Source: SPGG2 sp964194625 (GTDB lineage Bacteria > Pseudomonadota > Gammaproteobacteria > Acidiferrobacterales > SPGG2). Taken from it: DNA of 53,215 nt. The notes below the pieces were generated by a model that saw only the letters and a program-made list of their open reading frames with translations, did not search any database and had not been told where the DNA came from. Of this stretch, positions 49,508 to 53,215 are shown piece by piece. How positions within the stretch are numbered: position 1 is the first letter of the stretch; every line of letters begins with the position of its first letter. The position numbers and the translations under genes are program-made. The DNA lies in assembly GCA_964194625.1 (NCBI GenBank), contig CAXMNC010000153.1, positions 1-53,215 of the forward strand, written 5' to 3'.

Positions 49508-49728
49508 CTTGATGGTTGTTCCACTATCAAAATTCGTTAGGATGGCGGATTCTAGCAAGCCGGTACTATTTCGGCATCCTGAGGCCGCCAGTGCTATTGT
49601 TGACTCGGCCGCGCCGCACAGCCGGTCCATGTTGCCTAACTGACAGTTATGATTCTAGGTTAAATCAGAGACTTAGAGATCGACACTGAACTGGTTTCTA
49701 GCTGAAAGTAGGCCCTACGAACTGGTAT

Positions 49729-50361
49729 ATGCCGGAATTCAACCTGAAGTGCCGCGCCTGTCCCCGGCTAGCTCGCCATCTCGATCAGGTTCGACGCGAT
49801 TATCCAAACTACCATGCGCGACCGGTGGCACCTTTCGGGCCGGTGTCTAGCCGATTACTCATAGTCGGGTTGGCGCCTGGAATGCATGGCGCCAATGCAA
49901 CAGGGCGGCCTTTTACCGGCGATTTCGCCGGTATCATGCTTTACGAGACGCTGCACGCGTATGGTTTTGCCAGCGCACCTGTTGCATCCGCTGCCGACGA
50001 TGGGCTCATACTTATTAACTGTCGTATCACTAACGCGGTCAAGTGTCTGCCGCCGGAAAACAAGCCCATGGCGGCCGAGGTCAACATGTGTAACCAATAC
50101 CTGCAAGCTGAACTAGCGGCCATGCCCAAAGATGGTGTGATTCTGGCTTTGGGGATCATCGCCCACAAAGCAGTCGTCAAGGCACTCGGCCTGCGACAAG
50201 CGGAGCATGCCTTCGCCCATGGCCGACACCATGTGTTATCGGGTAAACCCCAATTACTTGATTCCTACCATTGCAGTCGCTACAACACCCAAACCCGGCG
50301 ACTGACTGGGCAGATGTTCCGAGACGTTTTCACCAAGGTAGAAAAAATCCTCTCGCAATGA
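49729..50361 (+). CDS. Family 5 (UdgB-type) uracil-DNA glycosylase
   Basis: A 210-residue iron-sulfur DNA repair glycosylase. Cluster cysteines begin in CRACPRLARH. Active-site blocks are GLAPGMHGANATGRPFTGD, INCRITNAVKCLPPENKP and SYHCSRYNTQTRRL. These match the UdgB pattern, where motif I lacks the catalytic Asp/Asn and Ala or Gly precedes MHG. It removes uracil and deaminated purines. Its stop overlaps the uvrC ATG (ATGA), so the two repair genes are coupled. Confidence 0.88.
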   Translation: MPEFNLKCRACPRLARHLDQVRRDYPNYHARPVAPFGPVSSRLLIVGLAPGMHGANATGRPFTGDFAGIMLYETLHAYGFASAPVASAADDGLILINCRITNAVKCLPPENKPMAAEVNMCNQYLQAELAAMPKDGVILALGIIAHKAVVKALGLRQAEHAFAHGRHHVLSGKPQLLDSYHCSRYNTQTRRLTGQMFRDVFTKVEKILSQ

Positions 50362-52187
50362 CATCCGTCTCTCAACTTGATCACAAAGCACTGGTTAAGG
50401 ATTTTCCTACCGCACCGGGTGTTTACCGCATGTTAAGCAAAGACGGTTCGGTGCTGTACATTGGCAAGGCACAAGACCTGCGAAAGCGTGTATCCAGCTA
50501 CTTCCGCAGGCGCGGTCTATCTGCGCGTTTGACATCAATGATGCGTTTGGTGACAGACATCGACGTCACGATTACGCACACAGAAGGTGAAGCTCTTCTG
50601 CTCGAAAATAACCTAATAAAGTCATTGCGGCCACGCTACAACGTATTACTGAGGGATGACAAAAGTTATCCCTACATTTCACTATCGACGCACGACTACC
50701 CACGGCTAGGGTTCTATCGTGGAAGCAAACAAGAGGGATTTCGATATTTTGGTCCTTACCCGTCGGCGTCGGCCGTGCGTGAAACGCTTAGTATGTTGCA
50801 AACGGTTTTTCAGGTCCGGCAATGTGAAGAGAGTTTCTTCCGGCATCGTTCACGTCCGTGTCTACAATACCAAATAAAGCGCTGTTCCGCGCCTTGCGTA
50901 GGGCTTATCGACGAAAAGACCTATGGCGAGGACATAAGGCATGCGGCAATGTTTCTAGAGGGGCGCAGCCAGGCATTGGTCGATGAAATGGTCAAAAAAA
51001 TGGATGATGCGTCGGAGCAGATGGACTACGAGATGGCGGCCCTCTATCGGGATCGCGTCCGCTCTTTGCGACGCATCCAAGAGCAACAATATGTGGCGCA
51101 AGATGCGGGTGACGCTGATGTGATTGCAATCGTCGTTGGGCAGGATGCGGCTTGCATACAGGTCAATTTTATTCGTGGCGGCCATAACCTTGGCGATAAG
51201 GCGTTTTACCTGAAGGTGGCGACGACGACTAATCCCAACGAGATCTTGGCTGCGTTTCTACCCCAATATTATTTGGGAAAATCCATGCCACCCGCGCTGT
51301 ACGTGAATCGCTCGATTCCCAGTAAGCTGTTGCTAGAAGAGGTTTTCTCGAAACAAGCAAAAAAACGAATTTCTATCGCCACCGCGACGCGCGGCGTGGT
51401 TAAAGGGTGGATGAAGATGGCAGAAACCAATGCCCATGAGGGTCTGCGACGCCATCTAGCGAGTCAGGCCAACCTCAAACAACGTTTTGATGCCCTCCAG
51501 GAGGCATTCTCGTTAGATGCAGTGCCAGAGCGCATCGAGTGCTTCGATGTTAGTCACACCTTTGGTGAATCGACCGTCGCTTCGTGTGTGGTATTCGACA
51601 TCAACGGGCCGGTAAAATCCGACTATCGCCGCTTCAATATAAACGGCGTGAAACCTGGCGACGATTATGCAGCGATGGAACAGGCGCTTACCCGCCGGTA
51701 CCGGCGCTTGAAAGAGGGCGAGGGTAAACTTCCAGATCTCCTACTGATTGATGGTGGCAAGGGCCAGTTGGCGAAGGCAGAATCGGCCATCGAGGAACTG
51801 CAGATAGAAGGAATCAGATTTATCGCGGTCGCCAAGGGAAAAGAGCGAAGGCCCGGCAAGGAAAAACTTTTCCTGACCGGTTCGCGCAATCCCTTCATGT
51901 TAGATCCAAATTCTCCGGCCTTTCATTTGATCCAGCAGGTACGCGACGAGGCCCATAGATTTGCGATTACTGCCCACCGCCTACAGCGGGATAGGAAACG
52001 TACGACTTCGCCCCTGGAAGAGATTCCAGGTATTGGTAATAAACGCCGTCAAACATTATTGAAAAAACTCGGTGGCATGCGCGAAGTAGCACGTGCCGGG
52101 GTGGAAGATCTCTCCCGCGTTCCAGGAATCAGTCCCGCGTTGGCACAGCGAATCTACGATACTTTTCACAGCAGGAGCCCTGAGTAA
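50358..52187 (+). CDS. uvrC: Excinuclease ABC subunit UvrC
   Basis: Makes both incisions in nucleotide excision repair. Domains in order: GIY-YIG nuclease (PGVYRMLSKDGSVLYIGKAQ), a cysteine cluster (CEESFFRHRSRPCLQYQIKR with CSAPC), the UVR helix pair (MDDASEQMDYEMAALYRDR), an RNase-H-like nuclease (IECFDVSHTFGESTVAS, LLIDGGKGQLAKA) and C-terminal helix-hairpin-helix motifs (EEIPGIGNKRRQTLL). ATG 50358 overlaps the previous stop. The length is 609 residues. Confidence 0.97.
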   Translation: MTSVSQLDHKALVKDFPTAPGVYRMLSKDGSVLYIGKAQDLRKRVSSYFRRRGLSARLTSMMRLVTDIDVTITHTEGEALLLENNLIKSLRPRYNVLLRDDKSYPYISLSTHDYPRLGFYRGSKQEGFRYFGPYPSASAVRETLSMLQTVFQVRQCEESFFRHRSRPCLQYQIKRCSAPCVGLIDEKTYGEDIRHAAMFLEGRSQALVDEMVKKMDDASEQMDYEMAALYRDRVRSLRRIQEQQYVAQDAGDADVIAIVVGQDAACIQVNFIRGGHNLGDKAFYLKVATTTNPNEILAAFLPQYYLGKSMPPALYVNRSIPSKLLLEEVFSKQAKKRISIATATRGVVKGWMKMAETNAHEGLRRHLASQANLKQRFDALQEAFSLDAVPERIECFDVSHTFGESTVASCVVFDINGPVKSDYRRFNINGVKPGDDYAAMEQALTRRYRRLKEGEGKLPDLLLIDGGKGQLAKAESAIEELQIEGIRFIAVAKGKERRPGKEKLFLTGSRNPFMLDPNSPAFHLIQQVRDEAHRFAITAHRLQRDRKRTTSPLEEIPGIGNKRRQTLLKKLGGMREVARAGVEDLSRVPGISPALAQRIYDTFHSRSPE

Positions 52188-52777
52188 TGCTCCTAAGCGT
52201 GCCTAATCTGCTTACTTATCTGCGCATCATACTGATCCCGCTGCTGGTGATAGCCTATTATCTACCGCATCGACATGCGCATGTATTGGCGATGTTGATC
52301 TTCGTACTAGCGGCACTGACCGATTGGCTGGATGGCTACTTGGCGCGCAAGCTCGATCAGATATCGCGGTTTGGGGCATTTCTCGATCCGGTGGCCGATA
52401 AACTGATGATAGCGGCCGCGTTGATACTGCTCGTCTCGGATGAAAGTGTCCACGCCCAGGTGCTCGATACGCGCCTGTTCTCTATCGTCGTGTTAGTGAT
52501 CATTGGTCGCGAGATCGCGGTATCGGCGCTGCGTGAATGGATGGCGGAGGCCGGCAAACGCTCAAGCGTCGCGGTTTCTATAATAGGTAAGCTGAAAACC
52601 GTGGCACAGATGGTGGCCATCCCTTTTTTGTTGTTGGACCAACCGATACTGGGCGTCGATGTGTTTACCCTCGGCGAGGGCTTGCTTTATCTCGCAGCTG
52701 GCTTGACCTTATGGTCGATGCTTATTTATCTACGCGCGGCGTGGCCGGCGCTCGTGGGATCTGGCCCCAGGCAATGA
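52187..52777 (+). CDS. pgsA: CDP-diacylglycerol-glycerol-3-phosphate 3-phosphatidyltransferase
   Basis: Makes phosphatidylglycerol phosphate, the first step to phosphatidylglycerol and cardiolipin, in the inner membrane. The CDP-alcohol phosphotransferase motif is DWLDGYLARKLDQISRFGAF with LDPVADK. Several membrane spans are visible in 196 residues. The ATG overlaps the uvrC stop (TAATG). uvrC-pgsA followed by tRNA-Gly, -Cys and -Leu is the gammaproteobacterial arrangement. Confidence 0.95.
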   Translation: MLLSVPNLLTYLRIILIPLLVIAYYLPHRHAHVLAMLIFVLAALTDWLDGYLARKLDQISRFGAFLDPVADKLMIAAALILLVSDESVHAQVLDTRLFSIVVLVIIGREIAVSALREWMAEAGKRSSVAVSIIGKLKTVAQMVAIPFLLLDQPILGVDVFTLGEGLLYLAAGLTLWSMLIYLRAAWPALVGSGPRQ

Positions 52778-52829
52778 GTGGGCGCGGGTTGACTCCCCAC
52801 CGGCCTTGCTTACAATACTTTGAGATGCT

Positions 52830-52905
<76 letters not shown>

Positions 52906-52912
52906 GTTCCGC

Positions 52913-52958
52913 AAAAAGGGAAGGCGACAAACAAAAATAGCCCGCTTCCCTTTTTTTA
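52913..52958 (+). terminator. Terminator-like hairpin after tRNA-Gly
   Basis: AAAAAGGGAAG pairs with CTTCCCTTTTT, followed by a T tract and a 21-base loop. It sits between the Gly and Cys tRNA genes, so it may be a processing site or partial terminator. Confidence 0.6.
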
Positions 52959-52973
52959 TTTGAGGCCCCTTTG

Positions 52974-53047
52974 GGCTGGGTGGCAGAGTGGTTATGCAGC
53001 GGCCTGCAAAGCCGTGTACGCCGGTTCGATTCCGACCCCAGCCTCCA
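52974..53047 (+). tRNA. cysT: tRNA-Cys (GCA)
   Basis: A 74-base cloverleaf: acceptor GGCTGGG/CCCAGCC, anticodon loop CCTGCAAAG with GCA, T-loop GTTCGATTC and encoded CCA. Confidence 0.97.
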
Positions 53048-53112
53048 TTCTCCTTCATTTGCTGCATGCCTCCTGGCAATCCGTTAGACTAGGCCGCGCC
53101 AACCCTAGACTG

Positions 53113-53147
53113 CCCGGGTGGCGGAATTGGTAGACGCAAGGGACTTA
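53113..53147 (+). tRNA. leuZ: tRNA-Leu (UAA) 5' exon, interrupted
   Basis: GCCCGGGTGGCGGAATTGGT starts a Leu-type tRNA with the class II D-arm (GTAGACGCAAGGGAC). The exon stops at the first anticodon base (ACTT). What follows is not the expected 3' half of the anticodon arm. The position after tRNA-Gly and tRNA-Cys equals leuZ, the UAA isoacceptor. The 3' exon lies beyond the window. Confidence 0.82.
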
Positions 53148-53215
53148 TATTGTTTGAGCACCTAGGCCGGAAACGCCTAGTGTGAATGGAGTCAAATTCG
53201 GGGAAACCTCAGCAC
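53148..53215 (+). ncRNA. Group I intron in tRNA-Leu (5' part, cut by window edge)
   Basis: The insertion begins after U34 of the anticodon, the site used by cyanobacterial and plastid tRNA-Leu introns. The exon end CTT plus intron A can pair with TTGAG in the intron, giving a P1 helix with U-G at the splice site. CACCTAGGC and GCCTAGTGTG form P2 around a GGAAAC loop. CAAATTCGGGGAAACCT then resembles the conserved P4 region of that intron class. The rest is outside the window, so the intron core and 3' splice site cannot be checked. Confidence 0.78.

Overview
The window looks like a chromosomal segment of a gammaproteobacterium of moderate GC content. The right part keeps gammaproteobacterial gene orders: surE-pcm-nlpD-rpoS and uvrC-pgsA-tRNA-Gly-tRNA-Cys-tRNA-Leu. 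It also has an E. coli-type speD proenzyme and a beta-lysylation-type EF-P. No phage, insertion sequence or CRISPR array was seen. Genus cannot be assigned from the sequence alone.

Left part (1-33.5 kb) is a molybdenum/tungsten cofactor and formate dehydrogenase island. A secreted subtilase runs off the left edge. A plus-strand operon follows: moaC, a biotin-ligase-like protein, an unknown acidic protein and an ankyrin protein. Next come a FecCD-type metallophore/oxyanion/cobalamin-like ABC transporter with no visible binding protein, a Tat-exported Rieske-like protein lacking one canonical histidine ligand, a second ankyrin protein, and moaD-moaE. A minus-strand formate dehydrogenase locus covers 18.8-9.7 kb: DUF3305, DUF3306, a multi-cluster ferredoxin, a TorD-type chaperone, a Tat-target peptide, fdhA, fdhB, two tiny lipoproteins and the cytochrome b subunit, ending in a hairpin terminator. 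Divergent from it lie a HTH/periplasmic-binding-like regulator and moaA. After an MFS transporter come a membrane sensor kinase, an NtrC-type response regulator with GAFTGA motif, and a plus-strand operon with two tungstate-binding protein genes (tupA twice), tupB, tupC, mobA, mobB and moeA, followed by moaB.

The most interesting signal is a set of four 17-bp palindromes (consensus close to TGSGTCAAATTGACSCA). They lie upstream of the torD-fdh genes, of the DUF3305 operon and of tupA. In each case the centre (of the proximal copy at tupA) is about 98-104 bp upstream of a sigma-54 -12 element (perfect at tupA, good at torD, one base short at DUF3305). This suggests that the local sensor kinase/NtrC-type pair drives tungstate uptake, cofactor completion and formate dehydrogenase as one regulon.

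Right part (33.6-53.2 kb) is mostly housekeeping: surE, pcm, nlpD, rpoS, hom, thrC, recJ, a PolB-like exonuclease, rlmD, an L,D-transpeptidase, nagZ, speD, efp, a family-5 uracil-DNA glycosylase, uvrC and pgsA, then tRNA genes. The last tRNA, the leuZ equivalent, is interrupted in its anticodon loop by what looks like a group I intron of the tRNA-Leu(UAA) type, cut by the window edge. Several intergenic gaps carry inverted arms built of reiterated short words (for example acggttaac, or acgcaaaggcgcaaag), and these often abut start codons.
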